The notes under the pieces: model-generated
Told to the model about the DNA's origin: nothing
The model's database searches: none
What the model saw: only the letters and a program-made list of their open reading frames with translations
Shown here: in pieces, positions 7,382 to 16,632 of the stretch
How the letters are laid out: every line of letters begins with the position of its first letter
Position numbering within the stretch: position 1 is the first letter of the stretch
DNA from: Akkermansia sp.
Lineage (GTDB): Bacteria; Verrucomicrobiota; Verrucomicrobiia; Verrucomicrobiales; Akkermansiaceae
Direction: 5' to 3'
NCBI GenBank assembly: GCA_017415555.1
Contig: JAFQGF010000037.1
Location: 42,229 to 106,228, forward strand
DNA: 64,000 nt
Translations under genes and position numbers: made by a program

Positions 7382-9952
7382 TCAGTTGGCCACGATGTTG
7401 ACGAGGCGGCCCGGCACCACGATGACCTTGCGGATGGTCTTGCCGGCTGTGAACTCCTGCACGCGGGCAGAGGCCAGTGCCGCAGCTTCCACTTCTTCCT
7501 TGGACGCATCGGCTGCCACGGTAATCTTGTCGCGCAGCTTGCCGTTCACCTGGATGACGATTTCCTTCGTGTTCTCCACGAGGTACTCGGGGTTGAAGGT
7601 GGGCCAGGGCTGCTGACAGAGCTGGCAGGCGGGCAGGGTGGTAAACTGCTTGCACAGGATGCTGTAGAGCTCCTCGGTGATGTGCGGGGCGAAGGGATTG
7701 AGCACATGCAGCAACTGCACATAATCGCTCACGGTCACGGTGGCAGCCCCGGTCATGGCGTTGGTGCACTCCATCATCTTGGAGATGGCGGTGTTGAAGC
7801 TCATGGCCTCGATGTCTTCCGTCACTTTCTTGATGGTCTTGTGCACCTCTTTGCGGACGGGTGTCACCTCACCATTGTCCTCTGCGGTAATCTTGCCGGA
7901 GAGCTCCCACTCGCCTTCCTGGTTTTCCGCCATGGCAACGCGCCACACGCGTGCCAGGAAGCGGCTGATGCCTTCCACTCCCTTGGTCTGCCAGGGCTTC
8001 ACTTCCTTGAGCGGTCCCATGAACATCTCGTACAGGCGCAGGGAGTCTGCTCCGTACTCGCGCACGATGTCGTCCGGGTTCACCACGTTGCCGCGGCTCT
8101 TGGACATCTTCTGGCTGTCTTCACCAAGGATGAGCCCCTGGTTGACGAGCTTGTTGAAGGGTTCGTTCGTGCTCACCAGACCGTAGTCGTAAAGCACCTT
8201 GTGCCAGAAGCGGGCATACAGCAGGTGCAGCACGGCGTGCTCAGTGCCACCTACATACAGGTCTACGCCACCGGGGTTGTTGCCACCCATCCAGTACTTT
8301 TCTACCTCGGGGTCGATAAAGGCTTGGTCATTCTTCGGGTCGAGGTAGCGCAGGTAGTACCAGCAGGAACCTGCCCATTGGGGCATGGTGTTGGTTTCGC
8401 GGGTGAAATCCTCGGAGTACTGAATCCACTGGGTTGCTTTTACCAGCGGTCCGCGGGGGTCGCCACTGGGCTTGAAGTCTTCCATCTCGGGCTGCAGCAG
8501 GGGCAGCTCGCTCTCGGGGATGGCATAGTGATTCCCGTCTTTCGTATTCCAGACGATGGGGAAGGGCTCGCCCCAGTAGCGCTGGCGGCTGAAAAGCCAG
8601 TCGCGCAGCTTGTAATTCACCTTGCCGCAGCCGTAGCCTTTCTCCTCCAGCCAGGCAGTCATCTGCTTCTTGGCTTCGGGGACGCTCAGGCCATTCAGGT
8701 GCTCGGAGTTCACCATCGTGCCATCGTAGCCGCAGAAGTCCTGCCAGGGAGTTTCGGCGTTGTCCGGCTGCACCACCTGGATGATGGGCAGGCCGAACTT
8801 CACGGCAAACTCATAGTCTCGGCTGTCGTGGGCGGGCACGGCCATGATGGCGCCCGTGCCGTAGCCGGTCAGCACATAGTCAGCAATCCAGATGGGAATC
8901 TCCTTGCCGTTGACGGGGTTGATGGCGTAGGCTCCGGTAAAGACGCCGGTCTTGTCCTTGCTCTCTGTGCGCTCCAGGTCGCTCTTGGCGGCGCAGACTG
9001 TCTGGTAGGCTTCCACGGCCTCTTTCTGCTCGGCTGTGGTAATCTCGTTTACCAGTTCGTGCTCCGGGGAGAGTACCATGTAGGTGGCTCCGAACAAGGT
9101 GTCCGGGCGGGTGGTGTAGACGGTGATGGTCTTGCCCTGGCAGGTGAAGTTTACCTCGGCACCCATGGACTTGCCAATCCAGTTGCGCTGCAGCAGCTTA
9201 ATGCTCTCCGGCCAATCCAGCGGCTCCAGCTCATCGATGAGGCGCTCGGCATAGGCAGTGATGCGCAGCATCCATTGGCGCAGCTTGCGGCGCTCCACTA
9301 TGTGACCCTTGCTCTTCCACTCTTCGGCCTCCTCGTTGGCCAGCACGGTGCCCATGTCCGGAGACCAGTTCACCATACCTTCTGCCACATAGGCCAGGCG
9401 CACGTTGTCAATCTGTTCGCGGGTCCACCCCTTAGCCTCCAGCTCACTCACGGGACGGGCTTTTTTCAGCTCCTCGTTGTAGTAGGAGTGGTACAGGCGC
9501 AGGAAAATCCACTGCGTCCAGCGCACATAGGTGGGGTCTGTCGTAGCAATCTCGCGGTCCCAGTCGTAGGAGAATCCCAGCATCTTGAGCTGGCGGCGGA
9601 AGGTGTCGATATTGGCGTATGTCGTGATGGACGGGTGCTGCCCGGTCTTAATGGCGTACTGCTCGGCAGGCAGACCAAAGGAGTCCCAACCCATGGGGTG
9701 CAGCACGTTGTAGCCGTTCATGCGCTTGTAGCGGCTCACGATGTCGGTGGCTGTGTAACCCTCCGGGTGGCCTACGTGCAGACCGGCTCCGCTGGGGTAG
9801 GGGAACATATCCAGCACATAGCACTTGGGCTTAGTGGCGTCAAAGCCTTCTTCGCCGGGGTTGAGTACCTTGAAGGTCTTCTCTTCGTCCCATACGGCTT
9901 GCCAGGCGGGCTCGAATACATCAAAAGGATACGGATTTTTACGTTCAGACAT
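7382..9952 (-). CDS. leuS: Leucyl-tRNA synthetase
   Basis: An 856-residue class I aminoacyl-tRNA synthetase that charges tRNA-Leu. The HIGH signature is HVGH (residues 59-62) and the KMSKS loop is intact (615-619). The large CP1 editing insertion lies between them, and [13 protein letters not shown] and [13 protein letters not shown] are typical of bacterial LeuRS. An in-frame upstream extension of 24 codons exists, but I place the start at [10 protein letters not shown]. That start has family-like spacing to the HIGH motif and a promoter whose -10 ends 10 bp upstream. Confidence 0.98.
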   Translation of the reverse strand: MSERKNPYPFDVFEPAWQAVWDEEKTFKVLNPGEEGFDATKPKCYVLDMFPYPSGAGLHVGHPEGYTATDIVSRYKRMNGYNVLHPMGWDSFGLPAEQYAIKTGQHPSITTYANIDTFRRQLKMLGFSYDWDREIATTDPTYVRWTQWIFLRLYHSYYNEELKKARPVSELEAKGWTREQIDNVRLAYVAEGMVNWSPDMGTVLANEEAEEWKSKGHIVERRKLRQWMLRITAYAERLIDELEPLDWPESIKLLQRNWIGKSMGAEVNFTCQGKTITVYTTRPDTLFGATYMVLSPEHELVNEITTAEQKEAVEAYQTVCAAKSDLERTESKDKTGVFTGAYAINPVNGKEIPIWIADYVLTGYGTGAIMAVPAHDSRDYEFAVKFGLPIIQVVQPDNAETPWQDFCGYDGTMVNSEHLNGLSVPEAKKQMTAWLEEKGYGCGKVNYKLRDWLFSRQRYWGEPFPIVWNTKDGNHYAIPESELPLLQPEMEDFKPSGDPRGPLVKATQWIQYSEDFTRETNTMPQWAGSCWYYLRYLDPKNDQAFIDPEVEKYWMGGNNPGGVDLYVGGTEHAVLHLLYARFWHKVLYDYGLVSTNEPFNKLVNQGLILGEDSQKMSKSRGNVVNPDDIVREYGADSLRLYEMFMGPLKEVKPWQTKGVEGISRFLARVWRVAMAENQEGEWELSGKITAEDNGEVTPVRKEVHKTIKKVTEDIEAMSFNTAISKMMECTNAMTGAATVTVSDYVQLLHVLNPFAPHITEELYSILCKQFTTLPACQLCQQPWPTFNPEYLVENTKEIVIQVNGKLRDKITVAADASKEEVEAAALASARVQEFTAGKTIRKVIVVPGRLVNIVAN

Positions 9953-9962
9953 GTCGCGCGAG

Positions 9963-9991
9963 ACTATAATACAATCACTCACGAAAATCAA
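9963..9991 (-). promoter_or_regulatory. leuS promoter
   Basis: TTGATT, 17-bp spacer, TATAGT, ending 10 bp before the chosen ATG. It supports the start at 9952 over the longer reading frame. Confidence 0.6.
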
Positions 9992-10073
9992 GACTTTTCC
10001 CGCGGCTTCTCTGTCTGCTGCCACACTTCTTCGGGGAGAACGACAAATCTTACCCGATAATCAGATTTTTTTG

Positions 10074-10102
10074 CTGACATTTCTTATCTTTTGCGTTAAA
10101 CT
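10074..10102 (+). promoter_or_regulatory. Promoter of the LOG-family gene
   Basis: CTGACA, 17-bp spacer, TAAACT; the ATG at 10110 follows after 7 bp. Confidence 0.5.
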
Positions 10103-10109
10103 ATGGAGT

Positions 10110-11198
10110 ATGAAAAAGCCAGAAATCCTTGCCGCCCGCGATTTGAACAGCCGCGCCGAGCATCATCTGCCGGCCTCGGAAATCCCGGCCAATACCGGTA
10201 ATGCCGTGCTGGATGCAAACCTCTACGACCTTTCCCGCCGCTTCTGTGGCAAACACAAGCCGGAAGTTGTGTTGCAGATGCTTGCTACGGTGATGAATGC
10301 GGCAGATTCCGAGATTGCCGAGCACGATCTGGACATGATGAACCGCACCCTCAGCGAAATGTTTGCTGCGGATAAAATGTTTATGCCCTACAGCAATGTG
10401 CGTAAGATTACCTGTTTCGGTTCTGCCCGCATTAAGCCGGAAGATCCATCCTATGTGCAGGCGGTGGATTTTGCCCGGCGTGCTGTGGACAATGGCTACA
10501 TGATTATCACCGGTGGCGGCCCCGGCATTATGCAGGCCTGCAATGAGGGCGCCGGTAAGGAAAACTCATTCGGTCTCAATATCACGCTGCCTTTCGAGCA
10601 GCACGCTAACCCCTTCGTGGAAGGCAGCGATAAGATGATGGATTTCTATTACTTCTATACACGTAAGCTCAATTTCCTCAAACAGACAGATGCTCTCGTG
10701 GCATTCGAGGGTGGCTTCGGTACGATGGATGAGATTTACGAGACCATCACCCTCATGCAGACCGGTAAGTGCACTATCTTCCCCATAGTGCTGCTGGATG
10801 TGCCGGGCGAGACCTTCTGGTATCGTTGGCATCGCTTTATCGAGAAGGAACTGCTGGATGAGGGGCTTATTTCCCCCAACGACATGCACCTGTTGTACCT
10901 GAGTAAGAGCGCCGAGGATGCAATGGCCTACATCGAGCGTTTCTACAGTCGTTTCCACTCGTACTATTTCGATGGCGACTGTTGCGCTATCCGACTCCTG
11001 GAGCCCCTCAGCGATAAACTCCTCGATTGGATTCGCCACGACTACACGGACATTATGCCCAAGGGGGACCTCGTGCAGCTGGATGGTGATGAAAATGACC
11101 CCGAACCCTTGCTGGCCGCTCTGCCTCGACTCTGCTTTACGCTGAAACGTGGAGACTACGCCCGCCTGAAGGACCTCATCGACATTGTCAACGACTGA
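10110..11198 (+). CDS. LOG-family (TIGR00730) nucleotide hydrolase
   Basis: A 362-residue Rossmann-fold protein with the two LOG signatures: GGGPGIMQACNEGAGK (phosphate-binding) and EGGFGTMDE (the PGGxGTxxE active-site motif). Family members cleave nucleoside 5'-monophosphates to base and ribose 5-phosphate (cytokinin-activating or nucleotide-recycling roles). The protein is longer than the minimal 180-residue LOG form, with about 100 extra residues at each end. I chose MKKPEILAARDL rather than a further-upstream frame because the promoter sits 7 bp before it. Confidence 0.85.
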   Translation: MKKPEILAARDLNSRAEHHLPASEIPANTGNAVLDANLYDLSRRFCGKHKPEVVLQMLATVMNAADSEIAEHDLDMMNRTLSEMFAADKMFMPYSNVRKITCFGSARIKPEDPSYVQAVDFARRAVDNGYMIITGGGPGIMQACNEGAGKENSFGLNITLPFEQHANPFVEGSDKMMDFYYFYTRKLNFLKQTDALVAFEGGFGTMDEIYETITLMQTGKCTIFPIVLLDVPGETFWYRWHRFIEKELLDEGLISPNDMHLLYLSKSAEDAMAYIERFYSRFHSYYFDGDCCAIRLLEPLSDKLLDWIRHDYTDIMPKGDLVQLDGDENDPEPLLAALPRLCFTLKRGDYARLKDLIDIVND

Positions 11199-11267
11199 TA
11201 TCTCGACTCGAAATGTTTACAACGCTCTGATTATTATAGTTCAGTGGCGCTCGCACCGCCGAATTTG

Positions 11268-11294
11268 AAAGCCCCGCCCAGCGGGGCTTTTGAA
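11268..11294 (+). terminator. Terminator after the LOG-family gene
   Basis: A 10-bp perfect stem AAAGCCCCGC / GCGGGGCTTT with a 3-nt loop, then TTG. It resembles a compact bidirectional terminator. Confidence 0.75.
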
Positions 11295-11461
11295 TTCCGC
11301 TCCCCTTCGGTTCGCCATACAGCTTGACAAATTGTAGATTGTAAATAGAAACCAATTTACGTTGGGTTATTTACCGAACGACATACAAGGCGAGCCTACG
11401 GCTCGCACTCCAAATTTTAATTATTCCAACGAGTAACTTATCAAGATTCCGGTGCCAGCAT

Positions 11462-11593
11462 GTTGTCGCTGTCTGCAAGATGAATCAGAGGAGGTGCCTG
11501 TAAATAAATTGGCGGATATCGCGGATGATGTTAATTATCCTGTGCCGCATACGCCATAGCAGGCTGCTGCCGAATATGGTCTTGGTGATATGC
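11462..11593. repeat. Direct repeat DR1, left copy (132 bp)
   Basis: This stretch matches 14223-14354 with only two mismatches over 132 bp. The right copy contains the last 36 codons of an intact glycosyltransferase gene; this copy contains the same 3' end without the rest. The pair brackets the ankyrin/RHS cassette. Confidence 0.92.
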
Positions 11594-11643
11594 CTGAATC
11601 TCGCAGAAACTGGATTGACATCAGGGGTGGAGAATGATATAAG
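11485..11643 (-). pseudogene. 3' remnant of a glycosyltransferase paralogue
   Basis: Reading on the minus strand, this fragment encodes a tail ending HITKTIFGSSLLWRM...YRHLL, matching the end of the glycosyltransferase at 14246-15076. Upstream of the repeat the reading frame continues as FSTPDVNPVSARFR. This is similar but not identical to the intact gene (FSRNANTPERLNGRP), so it appears to come from a diverged paralogue and not a fresh copy. The rest of the gene is gone. Bases 11199-11758 hold no other gene I can support; a small GCGAGCC/GGCTCGC hairpin lies near 11391-11407. Confidence 0.7.
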
Positions 11644-11758
11644 AACTACATACGCCGGATGAGCACAAGAGTGGAGGCTTAAATTGCCTTCCTATGAGTA
11701 GAAAGGATGGCACCAGTTTATATAATACCTCATTCATCGAATATCTCAAAAATCAGCT

Positions 11759-12622
11759 ATGTTTACGGCAAACTGCTTTCTTAAATTACGTAGACCTCTT
11801 CAATTATTGGCGAGAAGTGTCATGTTGGTTTTGCTTTTTGAATACCCAATTTCCCCAGCTCAGGAATACAATGATCGTATAGCTGATAACTATTTGATTC
11901 ACGGAACAAAAAAATTAGTTGCCAGCAATAGCAGTATAGCGGAAGCATCTCTTTTTGAAAAAGAGGCTTATATATTATTAACAAACCAGATAGTTTCAAC
12001 AGGAACACGCTATAATCAAGATGAAATAAGATTATTTATAGATAAATATAGAAACAGAGAGCATTTGAATAAAATGTTGATTCTTTTAACTAGTAGAATT
12101 TCAGAAAACACACTCGGGCCAAGTAAAGAAAATTACGATAAGTTAGCATTAAATGTGGGTAAATTGCTTATAGAATCAGGGGCTGATATTAATTGCAGCA
12201 ATTTATTGATAAGTGATTCCATTTTAAACAAATCATATAGTTTGGCATCGTATCTTATAACACAAGGAGCTCCTTTCGATAAGAATGATGCGTATATCTT
12301 ATGCTCCTTAACAATGAGTACTCCAAGCTTCAGGGAAACAGAACGCCTGTTGCTCGCAGAAGAATTACTTAAATCAGGAATGAATCCTAATGTACGGGAT
12401 TCTGATGGATTAAGCCCGTTGTGGTATTCTGTAGCGTTAGAAAACTATAAAATAGCTGAGCTACTACTAACATACGGGGCTAATCCCGATATTACACACG
12501 AACGTCACAAAAGCGCCAGGAGTTTACTAAATTCAAAATTACAAAAAGCGATAGACTCGAACAACCACCAGAAAATGTTTCTTTTAAAGTCTTTAAAAGA
12601 AACATTAAACTCACAGAATTAA
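11759..12622 (+). CDS. Ankyrin-repeat protein in an AT-rich cassette
   Basis: A 287-residue protein with a hydrophobic N-terminus (a signal peptide may begin at Met22, MLVLLFEYPISPAQ). Ankyrin-like repeats occupy about residues 135-265: GKLLIESGADINC, ASYLITQGAPFDK, EELLKSGMNPNVRDSDGLSPLWYSV and AELLLTYGANPDI. The gene is strikingly AT-rich compared with its neighbours, as is the RHS tail facing it, which suggests recent transfer. Convergence with an RHS toxin-like tail makes an immunity role thinkable but unproven. The start is uncertain between 11759 and 11822. Confidence 0.7.
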   Translation: MFTANCFLKLRRPLQLLARSVMLVLLFEYPISPAQEYNDRIADNYLIHGTKKLVASNSSIAEASLFEKEAYILLTNQIVSTGTRYNQDEIRLFIDKYRNREHLNKMLILLTSRISENTLGPSKENYDKLALNVGKLLIESGADINCSNLLISDSILNKSYSLASYLITQGAPFDKNDAYILCSLTMSTPSFRETERLLLAEELLKSGMNPNVRDSDGLSPLWYSVALENYKIAELLLTYGANPDITHERHKSARSLLNSKLQKAIDSNNHQKMFLLKSLKETLNSQN

Positions 12623-12697
12623 CTATTCGGGGCATAGAGTTCCTCCAACAATAGGCCTATAACTATTTTTCATATCAAAGAACAATTATAGAACCAT

Positions 12698-12735
12698 GTA
12701 GGTCATTTGGCGCTAAAGGCAACCAAATGACCTAC
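12698..12735. terminator. Bidirectional hairpin between convergent ankyrin and RHS genes
   Basis: A perfect 13-bp stem (GTAGGTCATTTGG / CCAAATGACCTAC) with a 12-nt loop in AT-rich sequence. It could terminate both converging transcripts. Confidence 0.6.
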
Positions 12736-12746
12736 AATTAGCAATT

Positions 12747-14136
12747 TTATTCTGAGTAATTTGCTATAATTTTACCATTTTGTTTTATGGAAATACTTCT
12801 AGTATAAACAACAGGCTTATTAAATTCATTTGATGATAGATTCAACTCTACCATCATATTATTTTCTATTGTTCTTTCTTTGTATGATGCCTTTCCGCCC
12901 CACCAATAAGGTTCAATATCAGTAGATGGCAAGGTTCCTGACCACTTAACGTGCCTTTTTTTCCATAAATCGTCCAGATTATCATTACCATTTTCGTAAT
13001 ATGCAATCCTTCCATATGAATAAAAAACGCCAACGAATTAACAGTTATTATGCCTTTCGAACATATTTCGGAATAATAGTGTTTTGGTTGCATTTTCCAA
13101 CGGTCATGCCACCTTAATTGATTAAAATTACTTTGCGGAAGAATAAAACCATATTGAAAAACATGCCAGGCTTCCCAATATACATATTTTCTCGAAACGT
13201 ATTCGATATCATATGGAGGAGAGTTCTTGTAATGTTCATAATTTTCCATATAGACAATTTTTTGAACTATGTATCCTTCGTGTTTTTTTGATTCATCGTC
13301 CATCTGAAACTGCCAATAGAAATCAAATGCCCCATCTATTCTTTCCGCATTGAACAATTTATTATCTGGTGTTAACAACTTCATACTTAATAACCCAATA
13401 TTATCAAAAAATAGGACAGGAGAATTCCTTACATACTTTAAGCTTAAAAGGCCATCTTGTATGATATCATAACAACACCATCTTCCATCTACTGCATTAT
13501 AATATCTCCAATTATAATACACCAGCCCCAGTTCGCTATCCCACACCTCGCTGCTCCACTGAATAGGCTGCGTAATATCGCCGGAGGCGCTTACCTGCCC
13601 GAAGGGAGTGTAGGTGTAGGTTGTGCGGGTGTAGCCGAGCTGACCGAAGACCTCGCAGATGTTCTTGGTGAGATCCCAGCCGTAGGTGTACCATGTGCCA
13701 TCTTTCTGGACGTCTTCACATTGCCTCGGGCATCCGTTTCCGTTGCGAGGCGGTTGTAGGCATCGTAAGACTTCTGAACCTGAGCACCTTCCGCGTAGGT
13801 CTTGGATATTTCAAGGCCTGTCACGGAATCGAAAGCCCAGGTTGTTACATCCCCATCAGTTCTCTCACTCGGGTCGGTGGTAATGACCTCAGCCTCGGCG
13901 CGGAACGTGCGGAGAGAGGTCATGTTGTCCATGTCATCGTAGCCATAGCAGGCGGGCTGAATCGCCGTCCCCCACTCGGCAATCTTGCGACCGCGGGCAT
14001 CGTACTTGTAGCAACTGGGGTTGCCGAGAGCATCCGTCACCATCGCGGGTAAGTCGTGCAGCGCATCGTAAACCGTAGTTGTCACTGCCCCGGCGGCATC
14101 CGTCACACTGATTGTGCGGCCTGCTTCTTCTGCCAA
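12747..14136 (-). pseudogene. RHS/YD-repeat protein C-terminal fragment with variable tail, frameshifted
   Basis: The minus strand encodes YD-repeat sequence (AGRTISVTDAAG...YKYDARGRKIAEW...YGYDDMDNMTSL), then the RHS core end (GTWYTYGWDLTKN..., TYTPFGQVSASGD, GLVYYNWRYYNAVDGRW). A Trp/Tyr-rich tail of about 200 residues follows and ends at 12747. The frame breaks near 13715 (ETDARGNVK continues in another frame as DVQKDGTWYTYG) and again near 13037 (ITVNS to VGVFYSYGR). No N-terminal RHS body or export signal is present. The RHS part has neighbour-like GC, while the tail is AT-rich. It is probably a displaced RHS toxin tip; the toxin activity is not recognisable. Confidence 0.8.
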
Positions 14137-14222
14137 TGCTCATTCAGTGTATCGGCATTGTCCGCCTTGAAAACATCGAATAAGAAATTCGATAAAGTCG
14201 TGATTTCGGGGAGGGCTGATAA

Positions 14223-14354
14223 GTTGTCGCTGTCTGCAAGATGAATCAGAGGAGGCGCCTGTAAATAAATTGGCGGATATCGCGGATGATGTTAATTATC
14301 CTGTGCCGCATACGCCATAGCAGGCTGCTGCCGAATATGGTTTTGGTGATATGC
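14223..14354. repeat. Direct repeat DR1, right copy (132 bp)
   Basis: Near-identical to 11462-11593. It covers the last 36 codons and stop of the glycosyltransferase gene plus 23 bp beyond. The RHS-side sequence joins it at 14222. Confidence 0.92.
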
Positions 14355-15076
14355 GGTCTGCCGTTGAGGCGCTCAGGGGTGTTGGCATTGCGGGAGAAGA
14401 AGGCAATTTGACCTTTGGCATGGTATACTTCGAAGTTCTCCCACAGTATTTTCAGCTTGTATTTTTTTTCGTATTTGTAGGCTACGCATGCCATTACAGA
14501 TTGGTCATGCCTGTTCTCTTGGAACACCTTGTCTTCCAGGTCTGATTCGGTGGCATCTACCACGTACTCGGGATGGTCGCGCATAATGCTGTACCACTCT
14601 TGCACTACAGGTAGTGCTTTGCGGGTCCACAGAGAAAGCGCGCCGTGGCATTGGCGCATTTCTCCCAAATGGTTGCAGGTGCCTTTGTAGTGCTCCAGCA
14701 GGTTGCGGCGGGTCCAGTGCTTCATCAAGCCCCAGAACTTGAACAAAATGGCTCCGTGCTCCTTCAACATGTCAAAATACCTGTACCACATCGGGTCGCC
14801 GAAAACCTCGCTGCCGGCGTCGGAGTACACCACAATGTCATCCTCCACTGCAATTTCTTGCAGGGTCTTTAGTATGACATAGGGTTTCCAGAACCAATAG
14901 CCGCCGCCGCGCTTGTATTGCATCAGCTCATGATTTTTCACCTCATCCGGCAAATCGGCCGGGGTATAGACGCGTATCTCATCAAAAATGCCTGTATCTT
15001 CGGCCATCTTCCTGATGCGGGCACGCGAATCCCGATAAATCTCGTCTCCGTATGTTATGAATATGACTTTACCCAT
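14246..15076 (-). CDS. Glycosyltransferase-like protein (cell-surface polysaccharide type)
   Basis: A 276-residue protein starting MGKVIFITYGDEIYRDSRARI. A D-x-D-like acidic pair occurs in VVYSDAGSEVFGD (about residue 80), the place where GT-A enzymes hold the metal and nucleotide sugar. GGGYWFWKPYVI and CHGALSLWTRKA also fit bacterial sugar-transferase proteins that modify surface glycans. The C-terminus is very basic (RMRHRIINIIRDIRQFIYRRLL), suggesting membrane association. Family assignment is from pattern memory. TTGACG-17-TAATCT lies about 28 bp upstream. A paralogue remnant lies at 11485. Confidence 0.65.
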   Translation of the reverse strand: MGKVIFITYGDEIYRDSRARIRKMAEDTGIFDEIRVYTPADLPDEVKNHELMQYKRGGGYWFWKPYVILKTLQEIAVEDDIVVYSDAGSEVFGDPMWYRYFDMLKEHGAILFKFWGLMKHWTRRNLLEHYKGTCNHLGEMRQCHGALSLWTRKALPVVQEWYSIMRDHPEYVVDATESDLEDKVFQENRHDQSVMACVAYKYEKKYKLKILWENFEVYHAKGQIAFFSRNANTPERLNGRPHITKTIFGSSLLWRMRHRIINIIRDIRQFIYRRLL

Positions 15077-15242
15077 GTTGCGCGTACTCAGCTTAGCTTG
15101 CGAAAGATTACCTGTTTTATCTCCCTGCGTCAAGCGCGATTTCTGTATTTCGTTTTACTTGCACGGGCCACGACATGCCGGGTATCGCCCGTTATGTGGG
15201 AATTAGCGGGGAGCTTTTGCTGATGGGGGGGAGGCGCCGGCG

Positions 15243-15429
15243 CACAAAAAAGCCGTCCGCGTTGGGCGAACGGCCTGGAAAAGGGATAGGAGTAAATGTT
15301 TACTTCTTCTTGCAGGACTTCTTGGCGCAGCCCTTCTTCTTGGGCTGAACGACGGTCTTGAATGTGGAAGACGGCTTGAAGGCCAGGGTGGTGGAGGCGG
15401 CAAGCTTCATTTCCTTGCCGGTCCGGGGG
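15243..15429. repeat. Direct repeat DR2, left copy (187 bp, HU gene 3' end)
   Basis: Matches 18832-19018 base for base at a constant offset of 3589 with about six mismatches. It includes the HU terminator and the last third of the HU gene. Together the two copies bracket the block of small secreted proteins. Confidence 0.93.
15300..15429 (-). pseudogene. Truncated HU gene (3' end only)
   Basis: Encodes only the HU C-terminus (GKEMKLAASTTLAFKPSS... to CAKKSCKKK and stop), lacking the first 60 or so residues and any start. The intact gene is at 18889-19209. Bases 15077-15242 before it hold nothing else I can support. Confidence 0.88.
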
Positions 15430-15504
15430 CTCGGAGTGTTCCTTCAAATATTATGACGGAGCAGCGGATTTTCCGGTGTTGGTTCCAATCATGGCGACGT
15501 TGGC

Positions 15505-16107
15505 CTAATACTTTTTATCGGTTCCGAATATTGGCCCCTGAGAATTATGTCCAGAAGTACTACCCTCCGGGACAATGACCGGGCTTACCGGGCGAACTAC
15601 CGTGGTCGAGCTTCCCGTATTGGTTTCTGTATTCGTCGGGGTGTGGATGCTTACACCCGAGCTTCCCGTATTTGTTCCGTTCCCCCATTCGTCTTCGTGA
15701 TCCGGAAGCAGAGACGGACGATTGGGCTTAACAGGTCGCTGGGGCTGAGCCTGTGGCTTGCCATGGTGCTTTCCGGGACGCTGGGGCTGAGCCTGCGGCT
15801 TGCCATGGTGATTTCCGGGGCGCTGAGGCTGAGCCTGTGGCTTAGCGTGTGGCTTTCCGGGGCGCTGGGGCTGAGCCTGCGGCTTAGCGCGTGGCTTTCC
15901 GGGACGCTGAGGCTGAGCCTGCGGCTTGCCATGGTGCTTTCCGGGGCGCTGAGGCTGAGCTTGTGGCTTAGCGTGGTGTCCCGGGCGATTGTGCTGCATG
16001 GCCGGGTGCGGCTTGCCCTGCGGCTGGTGGCCGCGGTGCTGGGGGCCGTGAGCCAGAGCCACAGATGCCGTGAGCAGCGTGGCGATGGTGGTGAGGATGT
16101 GATTCAT
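15505..16107 (-). CDS. Secreted His/Lys/Pro/Gln-rich tandem-repeat protein
   Basis: A 200-residue protein with a Sec signal peptide (cleavage near ASVALA-HG, residue 19). Residues 44-127 are six copies of a 14-residue unit, consensus H-H-G/A-K-P-Q-A-Q-P-Q-R-P-G-K. The tail is Ser/Thr/Gly-rich and low in complexity. The repeat is strongly basic with paired His, so metal, nucleic acid or glycan binding are all possible; no domain is recognised. It is last in a run of four minus-strand genes for small exported proteins. Confidence 0.72.
   Translation of the reverse strand: MNHILTTIATLLTASVALAHGPQHRGHQPQGKPHPAMQHNRPGHHAKPQAQPQRPGKHHGKPQAQPQRPGKPRAKPQAQPQRPGKPHAKPQAQPQRPGNHHGKPQAQPQRPGKHHGKPQAQPQRPVKPNRPSLLPDHEDEWGNGTNTGSSGVSIHTPTNTETNTGSSTTVVRPVSPVIVPEGSTSGHNSQGPIFGTDKKY
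15727..15978. repeat. Six tandem 42-bp coding repeats
   Basis: In-frame 42-bp units inside the gene at 15505-16107, differing mainly at His/Arg/Asn positions. The unit length is a multiple of three, so slippage would change protein length without a frameshift. Confidence 0.85.
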
Positions 16108-16142
16108 TGTGTTGATGTCCGAAAAGTTAGCGAACGAAATGT

Positions 16143-16180
16143 GTCGTTTGCCGACAGAAAAAGGCGTGTCGGCAAACGAC
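16143..16180. promoter_or_regulatory. Strong hairpin between small secreted-protein genes
   Basis: A perfect 14-bp inverted repeat (GTCGTTTGCCGACA / TGTCGGCAAACGAC) with a 10-nt loop lies in the 90-bp gap before the gene at 15505-16107. No T-run follows on either strand, so it is more likely an mRNA-stability or attenuation element than a simple terminator. Confidence 0.6.
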
Positions 16181-16197
16181 TTGTGTACGGTGGATGT

Positions 16198-16587
16198 TTA
16201 CAGATAACGAGCAGTGGAGAGCGCTGTGCGAACTTGCTCGGAGTTGAAATAGTTGTGCTTTTCGAGGCGGGCAAGAGCCTTGTTGTAGGCGTTTTTGGCG
16301 CTCGAGGGAACCTTGATGTTGAGAGACTGAGCCGCCTCGATGGCCGTGAGCAGGGTGTCCATGGTGTCTGCCAGGTCTTCTGCTTCCTCCGGGGTGTCAA
16401 CACCATTCAGGGTACCCAGAAGTTCGTTTACAGCACCATCGATAGTCTTGCCGATAACGCACTCTTCTGTGGTGCAATCGCCGGGGTTGAACACGCAGCC
16501 GATGTAGTCGCCAATGCCTATGCCGCCGCAGGAGCTGAGGCTGGTAGCTGCAGCACATGCCACTAGTGTGGAGATGATTTTTTTCAT
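16198..16587 (-). CDS. Small lipoprotein, unknown function
   Basis: A 129-residue protein with a clear lipobox (SLSSC, Cys20) and two nearby Cys pairs (GCVFNPGDC, TTEEC). The C-terminal two thirds are predicted helical (PEEAEDLADTMDTLLTAIEAAQ). No family is recognised. It lies 45 bp after the glycine-zipper lipoprotein gene on the same strand and is probably co-transcribed. Confidence 0.68.
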   Translation of the reverse strand: MKKIISTLVACAAATSLSSCGGIGIGDYIGCVFNPGDCTTEECVIGKTIDGAVNELLGTLNGVDTPEEAEDLADTMDTLLTAIEAAQSLNIKVPSSAKNAYNKALARLEKHNYFNSEQVRTALSTARYL

Positions 16588-16632
16588 GTTTTTGTATGTA
16601 TGTGTTTGTTGTTAGGGATAGGTAGAAGGGGT

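Noticed and set aside
7061..10060. A 999-codon open frame on the plus strand
   Set aside because: It lies antisense to leuS, which has all family motifs on the other strand. The long frame is a codon-bias shadow in GC-rich DNA.
11199..11300. A possible tRNA-like stretch after the LOG-family gene
   Set aside because: TTCAGTGG and a T-arm-like segment caught the eye, but no acceptor stem or anticodon arm can be drawn; the hairpin is a terminator.
15300..15429. A second working HU gene
   Set aside because: Only the last 42 or so codons remain, with no start or N-terminal dimerisation helices.
15727..15978. Regular 42-bp repeats resembling a CRISPR array
   Set aside because: The units are contiguous and in frame within a protein gene with a signal peptide; there are no unique spacers and no cas genes.
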